From the NCBI GenBank assembly GCA_016647705.1, contig JAENRU010000279.1:930001-994000 (forward strand): a stretch of DNA of 64,000 nt. The letters are read 5' to 3'. Shown piece after piece: positions 1-10,934 of this stretch. The translations under genes were made by a program, and so were the position numbers. This DNA comes from Eucommia ulmoides (lineage: Eukaryota; Streptophyta; Magnoliopsida; Garryales; Eucommiaceae). The notes beneath the pieces are model-generated. The model worked only from the letters and a program-made list of their open reading frames with translations. It was not told the DNA's origin and ran no database searches. Numbering within the stretch: the first letter of the stretch is position 1; every line of letters starts with the position of its first letter.

Positions 1-540
1 CCCTTCGGAGTGGGAGAGAGGTGACGATAAGGTGGGTATTGAGGATAGTGGTCTAAAGTACGAGAGTGAAGATGAACGGGAGAATGTAAGAGTTGATGAT
101 TCGTACATGAAAGAAGTCCTGGTAGAAAATCATGAGGAAGATATGATCAAACCCTTAGAGATACATTTAGGTAATCTTCCTTTGATTGAGACATCTATTA
201 CTCCAGAGACACCGCATCCCGAAAATAAAGAAAATTTAATTGATGTGGTAGAACAACCGCCAATCCAATTTGAGGATAAATCTATTCATTTAGAGTGAGT
301 TGATGATAATCATTTATTATTGAAAGTCTTACTGACGGAACAACAAAAAAAGCCCTGAAAACAAAAGTTGGGATTCGGTCCCCGAAAAATATTTATAAGC
401 TTTAGCACTATTTGCGAGTCACCCATGGTAGACTGGAGGGTGACCGAGCAAAATGTGCGAAAATGGTTACTTCATTATGGATAAACCCTCTAATGTCTGG
501 CTGAAGATATAAAACTTAGCGCTAAGTGGGAGGTAACCCA
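1..540 (+). mobile_element. Athila/Tat-like Ty3/gypsy tail remnant
   Basis: The first 300 bases hold an acidic, proline-containing open frame (32-298) without a recognisable domain. Downstream, at about 500-540, is a 'cttagcgctaagtggga' segment followed by 'ggtaaccca'. I know this type of conserved non-coding motif from the region after the pol or env-like part of plant Athila/Tat elements. It is only the 3' internal end of an element that begins outside the window; no LTR is visible here. The identification rests on the motif alone. The acidic frame could also be an unrelated host fragment. Confidence 0.4.
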
Positions 541-599
541 TTGAAATAAAAAAAAATAAAAAAATAATTTTTTATTTTATTTTATTAAATAATAATTAA

Positions 600-602
<3 letters not shown>

Positions 603-645
<43 letters not shown>
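603..645. repeat. (TA)n microsatellite
   Basis: Uninterrupted TA dinucleotide run of about 43 bases in an AT-rich intergenic stretch. Confidence 0.97.
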
Positions 646-647
<2 letters not shown>

Positions 648-659
648 AAAAAATAATAA

Positions 660-2112
660 TACTACTACTAATAAATAAATAAATAAAATCTTATTATAAT
701 ACTTAAAAGTGGAAGACAAACATTTAGAATGAAATATGACTAATCTCTCCAATCTCCATACTCTTATTAAATCAAAGGCCAAGATCTTCTCTTCTCATTA
801 CCAATAATATTAAATGAATATAAAACTACTTTTCATTCACATTAATAATATGAAAATGAATAGAAAATTGCTTACAATTCCAATTTTATATTTGCATAAT
901 AAAATAAATTATTTTTTAATTAATAACTATATTATTTATTTTTGTTTTCTTTTTTATTATCAATTCAAAATTTCATTCTTTTTTTTTTTGAAATATAATA
1001 ATCATAATATTGGATTTTTTAAAAAATAAATAATTTTTTTTAATAAAAATTATTTTCTAATTAATAATTCAATTTATTTATTTAGCTTTGTTTCGTTATT
1101 ATTATCAATTCGAACTTTTATTCATTTTAAAAAAATAAATCATAATATTAGATTTTTTTTTAAATAATTAAATTAATTTTTATTCAGAAAATGGATGAAT
1201 CATGTGGGCTGAAAATAATGGTCCCTCAAAGACATTCTTTTCCCCAATAATCTATTTTAGTATTAATCTTATCCTAAGTGAATGTATTTTTTTCCATAAT
1301 TGAAAAAAATAGGTTCTTGATGAGCATTTCATAAATTGAAAATGATTTTTTTAAATTCAAATTTTACAATTCACTGTTTATCTAATTCACTTTTTGCAAT
1401 GATTTTTTTTTTAGGAAAACCACTAATTGTCTCAAAAATTAAAAGTTATTGTATGCCACAAAAGTTACGTAATTTTTTATATGAAAATTATAATTATTTT
1501 AAAATAATATAATAATTTTGGATTCATAAAAAAATTATTGTACCAACATGAAATACATTGATTAAAATTTTAAGTTCGTATACTATTCACAAAAACAAAT
1601 TATGTCCATACAGTTTATTAGCTCATATTAATTTTACAAAATCTGAAAAACTCTCAATATGTTGACATCTTATATTTAATACTACAAGCGGAAGCCAAAT
1701 TTCATAATGAACCCCAATCCATTATTTGTCATCCTTGCAATCTTATTATCGATTACAAATAAAGGGCTAAGATCGGACAAAAACTCATAAATAAAGTAAT
1801 ATTTATGGACACTACTTATTATATAATAGAACACTTTTAATAATAATAGCCACAACCGATACCCTTCCGGCTTCCAATAATAATTGAGCACTTTCTATAA
1901 TTGTAATAATAACATATAAAAAAAAATAGGTACAAGCGATGCGTCGATGCCCTCTCTCTCATTTTCACTCTCAGCTACACGTTCCCTATTTTTCTCTCTT
2001 TCTAATTATATAATATAATCTAATATTAATACTTAAAAGTGAAAAGAGAGATAAGGTTTTAATGAGATTGGATAATACACATTTCAAGTCATAGGTGGGT
2101 TCTTACATATTT

Positions 2113-2143
<31 letters not shown>

Positions 2144-2440
2144 TCAAATAATGAGTGGCCTCACTCGATTTCTTCCTCTTTTTTGTTTTAGTTATTTTTT
2201 TTCCCAATTAATACACAATTATATGATTAAGTTTCTAGATCCACATTTTAAATTATTTTAAAAAATAAATGTGATTGAAAAATTATTTTTACCCAAAAAG
2301 AAATTCGATACGATATAAATAAATTAAATTAGAATTTGTTAGACTTGCAAAAATTGATAAAATTAATCCTAAGTTATAGTTATTTATTTGTTATTTTATC
2401 GTATGTTATTAAAAGTTAATTTGTAAAATATTATTTCAGT
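660..2440. other. AT-rich intergenic stretch, no gene seen
   Basis: Strongly AT-rich sequence with homopolymer runs, the longest a poly-T at about 2110-2138. A further TA run lies just beyond at 2470-2490. Short open frames here are lysine, asparagine, isoleucine and phenylalanine rich, as chance frames in AT-rich DNA are. I see no coding exon, RNA gene or terminal repeat. Confidence 0.6.
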
Positions 2441-2609
2441 TTATGATTATTTATGTAATTTTTAATAGTATATATATATATATATATATATTCCATATTT
2501 ATAAAAATACCATTATTTAATAAAATTTATGCATCCGTTTTTTGATATTTTTACAAAAGTAACTAAATAATACATATGTATTTTATGCTTTAATATTAAA
2601 AATTTATTA

Positions 2610-2652
2610 TAATTTTTTCTTTAAATCCGTGCATCGTGCGAGTTTAAACTAG
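2610..2652 (+). mobile_element. possible degenerate Helitron 3' end
   Basis: 'ccgtgcatcgtgcgag' followed by 'tttaaactag' and a T resembles the 3' end of many plant non-autonomous Helitrons: a short hairpin around 'ccgtgc-atc-gcacgg', then CTAG, with insertion before T. The stem here is imperfect. A related 'acccgcacattgtacg' lies at 2938-2953, right beside the start of the next LTR element. No 5' TC end was found. Confidence 0.3.
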
Positions 2653-2953
2653 TTTTTATGATTTTTTGGCTCTGAGGTCAGAAATCAATTTTGCCATTTC
2701 ATAATTTTGTGATTTTAATTTTGTTTATTTATATTTAATGGTTTCTAACTTTTGTTATGCTTTTTTCGAAACAGGACTTGCTACAAAAAATATTGGACAT
2801 TCGATCAATTTTATTAAGATTATCAAATGCAAACATCACGAGGAAGAAAATACAAATCCTATTGGTTTAAAATCCAAATGTTAAACAACAATTTCATATT
2901 ATTATAAACAAACCTAATATGATTTTTTTTTGTCTAAACCCGCACATTGTACG

Positions 2954-3064
2954 TGTAAGACCCTGTTTAAAAAAAATAAAATGATGAAATGAGAAAAATG
3001 AGAAGTTTGGGGGGGGGGTGTGTGTGGAGAAAGAGTATTTTGTTTTAGATATTTTAAACATACA

Positions 3065-3148
<84 letters not shown>

Positions 3149-4967
3149 CCGTGAGCCATGCCGGGAGAAAGAGAGGGGAATGGGGCAACGTGGCATGACT
3201 TTGCTCCACTAAATCCATATATTTATATATGTATAAACGTGGTAAGGGGGCTATGATCATTCTGGAAGAAACAACAAAGAGAGAGAGAGAGAAAAGCGTA
3301 GAAGAAAAAGAAAGCTACCGGAGCAGCTGCCGGAGATCACTGGTGCGGGTTCAGGGTGTTTTCCAGGGTTGAGGGTTGCTTGGGCTGTAGCAGTATGCAA
3401 GTGTGACATGTACTGGGGTTATATGGAAGCAGGTATGTGGGTGTGAAGGTCTGTGCTCTGTTTTTGCTATTTGGAGTTGCAATCGGTGGTTTGGGGTGTT
3501 GTTTTAGTGGGTGTTTTTAGTTGGAGTGAAGGGAATGAGGTTGGTAATATCAGCGTAAACTTGGGATGGTTGATCGTGAAGGTGTAGTGAAGGATTTAAA
3601 GGTCGGAGTTGGTGATGAGAAGGAGGTAAAAAGACTAGTCTATTCTGTTATGTTCTGTCAGAGACGAAGCCAAGACCGCTTAGGCGGTGGAATATCGCTT
3701 AGGTGGTAAAACAACAGAGAGCCAGAAATTTCGTGATCGCTTAGGCGGAGGAAGATCACTTAGGCAATAAAACAACAGAGAGCCAGAATCGCATGATCGC
3801 TTAGGCGGTAAAACAACAGAGAGCAAGAATCGCCTGTTCGCCTAGGCGGTGTATTTCTGCTTAGGCGGTGGGGAGCAGAAGCATATTCTAAGGGGGCTTG
3901 CAAGTACAAATTTTCAGGTGAGTGTACTGTCTTCTTATAAAATTATTTTTCTATATATCGACCTAAATGTTTATTAAACTGCATGATTTTATAAAAGTGG
4001 TGGATCGAGCCGGTTTTGTGTGAGTTGGTAAAAATGAATTTTCGTGGACTTGTTTGGGTTTCAAAAAGAAGGGTATTATAAATAAGTTTTGTTGGAAATT
4101 GACGGTAACTAAATTGACGATGGTGTTGTTGCTTGAAATTGTGTTGTTGGTTAGACTATGCCATAGTTTATGTCCTGTCCGGAGGGTGGTCCGGCGGATG
4201 AATATTTGTTATGGTGATTGATATAATTGGTGACTTATATTATTGGCCTCCGGAGATGTCCGGTAGACGGTGATCTGCGCAGTTAGGTCCGCTAGGAAGG
4301 CATATCCTATGGATGGTTACGGTACCGTTGTAACTCCCGATCGTGAGGTTAAAATGATCACTATGGTTTAGTCGGTGTGTATGTGGGTGATAGGTAAATA
4401 ATGAAATGGGATGTTTTTATTAAGATTGGTGATTTATTGCATGTATTGATTGATATGGTTTTACACTGAATGGATTGGTGAGATATATAATTATATAATT
4501 GTTTATTTATTTCCACTGTTTACTTTAAGATGAGATGTTTGTATGATGGTATTCGTATAAATACGCTCGATCTTTGTTTTAAAAGGTCTTGAGAATGTAT
4601 AATTATTTTGAAGTTATGTTTTAAAAATTACTAACAGGACAGTACACTCGCAGGTGTTGTAGAGAAACGTTTGTCCCCCACTGGCAGTAGGTCGATTCCT
4701 GAAGGGCCGTAGCGGGGAGTATCTCGATAATGATTCTTTTTACTTCTGGTTGTATATGTTGGTTAGAAAAATAAAAAGTGAATTAGTGCTGTTGTTGTAA
4801 GAGCAAGAGAGTCCCAAGAGAAGGGGATATATGTATTTTTGTTGACTATAGTAAATAATATTCTCCTTTTGTGTAAGGTATTTTAATTTGAGTTAGTCAT
4901 TGTTGGAAAAATAGTATTGTTGTCACACCGGCCCACGAATATTGGGAAATCGGGGTGGGTTGTGACA
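2954..4967 (+). repeat. 5' LTR of the + strand Tekay-like element
   Basis: Starts 'tgtaagaccc' and ends 'gttgtgaca', four bases before the primer binding site. It holds a long (TA)n run (3071-3144), a TATA-like 'atatatttatatatgtataa' before 3240, a purine-rich GA leader (about 3277-3300), and at 3675-3870 several copies of a CGCTTAGGCGG motif mixed with 'aaaacaacagagagcc' repeats. Ends were set by the TG...CA rule and the primer site, not by comparison with a second LTR. Confidence 0.82.
3071..3144. repeat. (TA)n microsatellite inside the LTR
   Basis: About 74 bases of TA repeats within the U3 part of the 5' LTR. This run creates the long Tyr-Ile chance frames on the minus strand. Confidence 0.97.
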
Positions 4968-4971
4968 ATTT

Positions 4972-4983
4972 TGGTATCAGAGC
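4972..4983 (+). other. primer binding site, tRNA-iMet type
   Basis: TGGTATCAGAGC, complementary to the 3' end of plant initiator methionine tRNA, four bases after the LTR end. This is the usual priming site of Tekay/Del and many other plant LTR elements. Confidence 0.88.
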
Positions 4984-5204
4984 CTAGGTTATAGGTTCTG
5001 TAGACTTGCCAGTGGGGGTGTCAGTAGAAGATTATGAAATAGGAGGACGTGCGGGTCGTCTAGTCAGTAGGGGACAATTAGGTAAAGTGTCTGGGAGTAA
5101 TTTTGTTAGTCGGATAATAGTAAATTTACGTATGTTTAATACCGACAATTGTTTTCAGTTGGTTTAGTTAGTAGTTGAGTTACATCTTATGGTTAATAAT
5201 AGGT

Positions 5205-6290
5205 ATGGAGCAAGGTGATGAAAACTCTAGGAGTGTAAGATCTCAGGGGCAGCTTGAACCCCCGGGATAAGTAGAATCTCAAGGACAAGGAGATAAGCTT
5301 CAAGGGAGTCTAGATGCTATTGAAAGGATTCTGTAGGCTGTTGCCTAGTTGACTGAACAGCAAGCAAGAATAATGGAAAGCCAAAGGGCTCAGACTGAGA
5401 TTGCCACACCTCAGGCAGTGCGTTTGAAGAGATTCAAAGAATTGGACCCTCCGGTCTTCACCGGGACAGCAGGACCAACTGATGCGGAAAATTGGCTTAG
5501 AGGTGTAGGCCATGTGTTTGAGGCGATGGGGATTGTCGATGAGAGTCGAGTTTCTCTTGCCACTTTCCAGTTAAGAGAAGAAGCGGAGCACTGGTGGGAG
5601 AAAATGAAAAGGTTGATTTTTGGTGTTGGTGAGGAGATCTCTTGGGATCGTTTTGTTGCTGAATTTAATAAAAAATATTTTCCCGAGTCGTATCAATATC
5701 AAATGGACGAAGAATTGATAACGTTGAAGTAGGGAGAAATGGCGGTGCAATAATATGAAGTTCAATTTGATGCTTTATCTCGTTTTGCTCCGGACTTGGT
5801 TAGAACTTAGAACTGAAGCGGCAAGGTGCCGACGTTTTCAAAAGGGGCTTAACCTAGAAATTCGTACTAGTTTGACGAGCCGACAAATAAGAAATTATGC
5901 AGAACTAGTGAATACAGCAAAACTAGTGGAGCGAGATGTTCAGGAAGCTATGGAGAGTCATGAGCAGTCCAAAAAGAGCCGATTCGAGTCACCCCGTGGT
6001 TTTCCGGGAGGTGTTTCACGTGGAGCGGTATCTCGACCGCCAGTTGTTCGGACGTCATCCTTTGGTTAGTCTCTCAAGGTTCGTGGCCCCCGGCACTTAT
6101 ATTCCGGGCGACAGAAGAATGCATCTGAGTCTAGTGTAGGTCTGCAGAGGCAGGGGAGAAGTCAGTCGCTGAATCGAACCGGGGGAGATAGATGTTATCG
6201 GTGTGGGGCACCGGATCATTTTGCCAAAGATTGTACTAGGGCGGTTCCAGTGTGTTTTCGTTGTAGGGTCACATAGCAGTAAATTGTCTA
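5205..6290 (+). pseudogene. gag region of the + strand Tekay-like element
   Basis: Capsid-type sequence with the retrotransposon gag core at about 5440-5740 (tryptophan-rich 'ENWLRGVGHVFEAMG' and 'AEHWWEKMKRL' stretches, as in Ty3/gypsy gag). A CCHC zinc knuckle lies at 6193-6234 (CYRCGAPDHFAKDC). The protein would package element RNA. It is a fossil and not expected to be functional. Confidence 0.88.
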
Positions 6291-6439
6291 GAATTCGTTT
6301 CTACATCTGTATCGTCTACGAGTGGCGTGGGTAGTGCTGGTTCTAGCACTGTCCAAGGGCGCGGGTGAGGATCGGCTGGAAGACCTCCGACACGAGGTCG
6401 TGTTTTTGCTACCACTCGGCACGAGGCTCAGGCTAGACC

Positions 6440-9011
6440 CGACGTTGTCACAGGTATTATTGCATTATATACTAGTAATACTCGTATACTCATTGATCCT
6501 GGTTCTATACATTCTTTTATCTCATCAACATTTATGACGCAAATAGGCAAGTTTCTTATTCCGTTATCTTATCGTATTGTTATTTCCACTCCGGTGGGTG
6601 AGTCGGTCTGGATAGATAGTGTGTTCAAAGATTGTCCGCTTCGGATCGGTGATAGGGAGCTGGTGGTAGATTTATTACCCCTGCGTATTTCTGATTTCGA
6701 TGTAATTTTGGGTATGGATGTATTATCTAAATATCATGCCACCATGGATTGTTTTAAGAAGGAAGTGAGATTCCAAATCTCAGGCGAGTCAGAGTTCGTT
6801 TTCGCGGGAAATAGAATCATTACACTTGTTAGTTTAATCTCAGCCCTTGAAGCTAGGAAATTGTTGCAGAAAGGATGTCAGGGCTATCTGGCACACGTGA
6901 TTGATACTAATCAAAGAGAAGTCACGATGGTAGATATTCCTGTGGTTAAAGATTTTCACGATGTGTTTCCAGATGAATTGCCAGGGCTACCAATAGATAG
7001 GAAAATGGAGTTTACGATTGAGCTACTTCCAGGAACGGTTGCTATATCAATTCCATCTTATCGTATGGCGCCTAGTGAATTGAAGGAATTGAAGGTGCAG
7101 CTGCAAGATTTGTTGGAGCGTGGGTTTATCAGGCCCAGTATTTCCCCGTGGGGTGCCCCAGTGCTGTTTGTAAAAAAGAAGGATGGCACGATGAGGATGT
7201 GCATCGACTATCGACAGTTGAATAAAGTGACGGTTCGAAATAAATATCCGTTACCTAGGATCGATGATCTGTTTCACCAGTTTCGGGAAGCTAGAGTCTT
7301 TTCTAAAATAGATCTTCAGTCGGGGTATCACCAATTAAAGGTCAGAGACAGTGATGTAGCAAAAACAACATTCCATACTAGATATGGACACTATGAATTC
7401 CTGGTTATGCCTTTCGGTCTGACAAATGCCCCTGCTGCTTTTATGGATTTGATGAATCGAATTTTTCAACCTTATTTGGATCAATTTATTATCGTATTCA
7501 TAGATGATATTTTGATCTATTCCCCAAGCCGAGAAGAGCATTCAGAACATCTTCGAATTGTGTTACAGACGTTACGGGAAAAGAGGTTATATGCGAAATT
7601 TAGCAAATGCAAATTTTGGTTAGATCATGTGATATTTTTGGGACATGTCATTTCGGGAGACGGTATTCAGGTAGATCCAAAGAAAGTTGAAGCTGTTGTT
7701 CAATGGGAAAGACCAAAGAATGTGACGGAAGTGCAGAGCTTCTTAGGTTTGGCGGGTTATTATCGACGATTCGTGCAAGGTTTTTCTGTGATAGCCACCC
7801 TATTGACTCGATTAACCCGTAAGGAATCTAAGTTTGAATGGACCAATAAATGTGAACAAAGTTTTCAAGAGCTAAAGAATAAATTGATATCGACACCAGT
7901 ACTATCCCTCCCGACTGAAGGGGGTGGTTTTGTGATTTATAGTGATGCGTCCCATCAAGGGCTGGGATGTGTACTGATGCAGTATGGTCATGTAATTGCC
8001 TATGCATCTAGGCAATTGAAGAATCATGAGCGTAATTATCCGACACATGATTTGGAATTGGCGGCAATTGTGTTTGCCTTAAAGATTTGGAGGCACTATT
8101 TGTATGGTGAAACCTGTGAGATATATACTGATCATCAGAGTTTGAAATACTTGTTTACTTAGAAAGAGCTAAATTTGAGACAAAGGCGTTGGATAGAGTT
8201 GATTAAAGATTATGATTGCGCCATCTACTATCACTCAGGAAAAGTTAATGTTGTAGCAAACGCGTTGAGTCGGAAATCAGCGGGTTCAATCGCACATCTT
8301 CTAATAGTTCGTATTAATCTGTATGACGAGCTAAGATCGATGCGAGTTAAATTAGAGATTGGGCAGACAGCAGCACTGCTTGCGACATTGACATTGAGGC
8401 CGACATTGATAGATCGTATTATCGAAGCTCAGAAGTTGGATGGTCAATTAGGAAGAATACGAAATGAAGTAAAAGATGGATTCAGAACATATTTTTAGAT
8501 TAGGGATGGGGATGAGGCATTAATGTTTGGCACTCGGCTATGCGTGCCTAACGATATCAAATTGAAAAATGATATTTTGGAAGAGACGCACAGCTCCGCG
8601 TATGCAATGCATCCGGGCAGTACCAAAATGTACCGAGACCTACATGAGCATTATTAGTGGACCAGAATGAAGCGAGAAATCGCAGAATTCGTTGCCAGGT
8701 GTTTAATTTGTCAGCAAGTAAAGATTGAACATCAACGTCCAAGTGGGTTGCTACAACCTTTACATATTCCCGAGTGAAAATGAGAGCATATTACGATGGA
8801 TTTTGTTTTAGGGTTACCCCGCACTCAAAAGGGTCACAATTCTATTTGGTTGATTGTTGACAGACTTACTAAGTCTGCTCATTTTCTGGCTGTAAAAACG
8901 ACATTTTAACTTGAGAAATATGCTCAATTGTATATCAGCGAAATCGTAAGGTTGCATGGCGCTCCGGTTTCTATAATATCTGATAGAGATCCGAGATTTA
9001 CTTCAAGATAT
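6440..9011 (+). pseudogene. pol region (PR-RT-RH-IN part) of the same element
   Basis: Order of domains: aspartic protease-like '[12 protein letters not shown]' (about 6490-6525); a '[10 protein letters not shown]' linker typical of plant chromoviruses; reverse transcriptase from about 7060 to 7780 with the 'FIDDILIYS' box near 7497-7523; RNase H with '[11 protein letters not shown]' near 7936; integrase zinc-binding region (about 8590-8720) and the start of the core ('[11 protein letters not shown]' near 8850). No chromodomain lies within the recognised part. Closest relative in the window is the minus-strand element at 17.4-23.8 kb. Fossil. Confidence 0.92.
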
Positions 9012-9480
9012 TGAGAGTGTCATGGACGTACCCGTATGTTATTATTTTCCTTTTAAAATTTATGGTATACCTGAATTTGTATTGTTTATATTTTGAGGGC
9101 GAGCCTAGTTGAAACCTTGAAAACATCATTTCTATATGCAAGGGTAAACAAGTGTACATCTAATCCTCTTCAGACCCTGCAACAGTAGGAGCATTCGTCA
9201 AATTTTTTTTTTTTAATTAAGTTTGTTAATATTTTAGGGAATCATACAACATAAATGTTAACCAAACAATCCGCTGCAGAAAACAATAAATATAGTACGA
9301 GAAGTTCTCACCTGCCAGCATGGTCCTTGCCTTTGCTTTTGCCTCAACCTTCACCTCCACTTTCAAAGCATCCAAGCAGTGCCCTGCTTTTACCTCCAGA
9401 AATTCAGCATCCAATAAAAATCATGTCCTCCAACACATCAAGAGAGATTAAAAAAAAAAAATTTCACTAATTTCTGTGTC
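9012..9480 (-). other. host module P, copy 1, with 72-bp exon-like segment
   Basis: Homologous to 48078-48540 and 59030-59400. On the minus strand, 9312-9383 is a 72-base segment ending CTGGCAG before GTGAG, a good splice donor, and preceded by 'ggtaaaagcag', a possible acceptor. It encodes 'LDALKVEVKVEAKAKART'-type sequence, rich in Lys, Val, Ala and Glu. The same 72-base length and reading frame recur in the two other copies. I do not recognise the protein. It could be an exon of a gene copied with the kinase cluster, or a chance conserved frame. Confidence 0.5.
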
Positions 9481-9486
9481 TAATTT

Positions 9487-9795
9487 ATGGTAGAATTGCA
9501 CATCAAATCTATGATACTTCTGAAAGTAGTCTATATATGAAAAGAGTTGTTCCACTTGACAACATATGATTTTAGGTTGAAACCTCCGAACACGGTATTA
9601 GAGCTAGGTTTCGAAAGTCTCATATGTTTGTCCCCGATTGTTTGAATGTTTATCTTTTCATTTTTGTTTGTTTGATTGCATCACGTGCAAGGCGGGGTCG
9701 GAGGTGAGGACGGGTGTTAGAATTCCACATCAAATTGGTGAGGCTTTTCAAAGTAATTTATATATGATTTTAGGTTAGAACCCCTAACCGTTCAA
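9487..9795 (+). mobile_element. TRIM-like miniature LTR element
   Basis: Two short direct repeats of the 'gaattgcacatcaaat...' / 'gaattccacatcaaat...' type begin near 9492 and 9718. Between them are a primer-site-like 'ggtattagagctaggttt' (near 9592) and a 'gcatcacgtgcaaggcgggg' run. This is the layout of terminal-repeat retrotransposons in miniature, which have no coding capacity. Related tandem copies lie at 48.5-49.1 and 59.4-60.0 kb. Fossil; borders approximate. Confidence 0.6.
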
Positions 9796-10005
9796 ACAAG
9801 CCACAAAACATTTCTCCATTTCCCAATACTCTGGCCAATTTATTAGTAATGAAATTAGTTTCTCTATAAACAGACTTGGTTAGGTAAGAGTAAATGGTGA
9901 AAAGAAAAAAAAAAAGTACTAACATATTAGTAATAGTATTAATTCAAATTAAATCTTTTATTTTTCACAAGTACACAGAACATTTATTCAACTTTCAATA
10001 TTCCA

Positions 10006-10700
10006 TCACTCGCACTCGGAAATAATTTCAAGTTCAGTCTCATGCTGCCTTCCACGAGTGGTTGCTCCTCCGCTGTTGTTGGTCATCGACCCAAAAGGAT
10101 TTTGAGGAACACTGAATTCGCCTTCTCCTTCCAACATCTCAATCACAACTTTCATTGAAGGCCTATCCACTGGGTACCACTGTATGCACCGCAGCCCAGC
10201 AATTATAATTCTCCTTGCAATCTTGTCATCACCCTCTTCCTCAATTCCAAATCCGAAGTTGTCCTCTTCTTCCAACATCTTGTATATCCATTCCGGAAAG
10301 TAAACATCATTGTTACCCTTATTCTCCTTCTTGGTGGTTGCTCCCACAATTTTGAGCAACAACATTCCAAAACTATAGACATCTGACTTGTAGGAAACGT
10401 TCCCAAAATTCCTAGAAAACACTTTAGGAGCAATATAGCCCATGTCCCCCGGCAATAGTCATGGACACCAAGCTCTGCTCCTTAGGGCACAATTTTGTCT
10501 GACTATATCCATGGAGAACCACTCGAATTCAATAGAGTACTGAAGCACGATCCAAAAGGTTTTTATGTCATCAAGCAAGCTAGATCCAAACCCAAGAACA
10601 CAATCACCATGAACACTGCACTCTGTTCCTTGGAGCACAATTTTGCTTGTCCGAAATCCGAGATTTTGGAATTGAAATTGCGATCCAAAAGTTTTTTATT
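10006..10700 (-). pseudogene. LRK10L-2/PR5K-like receptor kinase, C-lobe piece (K1)
   Basis: On the minus strand a 149-codon frame (10455 to 10006) reads [11 protein letters not shown], then 'NVSYKSDVYSFGMLLLKIVG', 'IYKMLEEEDNFGFG' and a 'VDRPSMKVVIEMLEGE' segment, ending with a 'VPQNPFGSM' tail and ..ISECE stop. This is the kinase C-lobe from the APE region (here APK) to the end, as in LRK10L-2/PR5K receptor kinases. Upstream, at 10650-10690, a separate minus-strand piece keeps '[13 protein letters not shown]' (subdomain VII). The sequence between repeats the KLC-KEQS part twice and is out of frame with the C-lobe. The N-lobe, transmembrane and extracellular parts are absent. Full family members run about 600 residues. 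Not a working kinase; a short C-lobe protein is possible but unproven. Confidence 0.85.
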
Positions 10701-10934
10701 TTTGTTGATAAGTTCTTAAAAATTAACTTTTGTATTAATATTTATATAGTAAATTTGTGAATCAATGCGTAGAGAACCATTCGCAAAGTTCGCTTCGGGG
10801 CCCTGAAGACTCGAGACCTGCCCGACCAAGGAAACTCAAAGAAGTTTTCTTAAAAATTCATCTTTTACAAACAAACAGTTCCTAAAATTAGTTTCTCCTT
10901 GCATAATTGACTATGTTCTTCCACCAAGACATTT
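10701..10934. other. spacer between opposed kinase pieces
   Basis: No coding sequence recognised. The right half ('cctaaaattagtttctcctt', 10872 on) matches 53893 onward and is probably intron or flank of the plus-strand kinase copy. Confidence 0.5.

Larger units (their letters stand above)
2954..9011 (+). mobile_element. Tekay/Del-like Ty3/gypsy retrotransposon, broken
   Basis: Recognisable parts in order: a 5' LTR of about 2.0 kb (2954-4967), a tRNA-iMet type primer binding site (4972-4983), gag with one zinc knuckle, then protease, reverse transcriptase, RNase H and part of integrase. No 3' LTR is present, so insertion time cannot be read from LTR divergence. The reading frame is broken in roughly eight to ten places. 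On its right side it abuts host module P ('gtgtcatggacgtaccc', also seen near 48078). Domain order and the long LTR with iMet site fit the Tekay/Del lineage; Reina is less likely because of LTR length. Presumably old. Confidence 0.92.

Noticed and set aside
2894-3260. Three overlapping minus-strand frames full of Tyr-Ile repeats
   Set aside because: They are translations of the (TA)n run inside the LTR; no conserved residues outside it.
5310-8742. Minus-strand frames across the Tekay-like gag-pol
   Set aside because: Antisense shadows of the plus-strand retroelement coding region.
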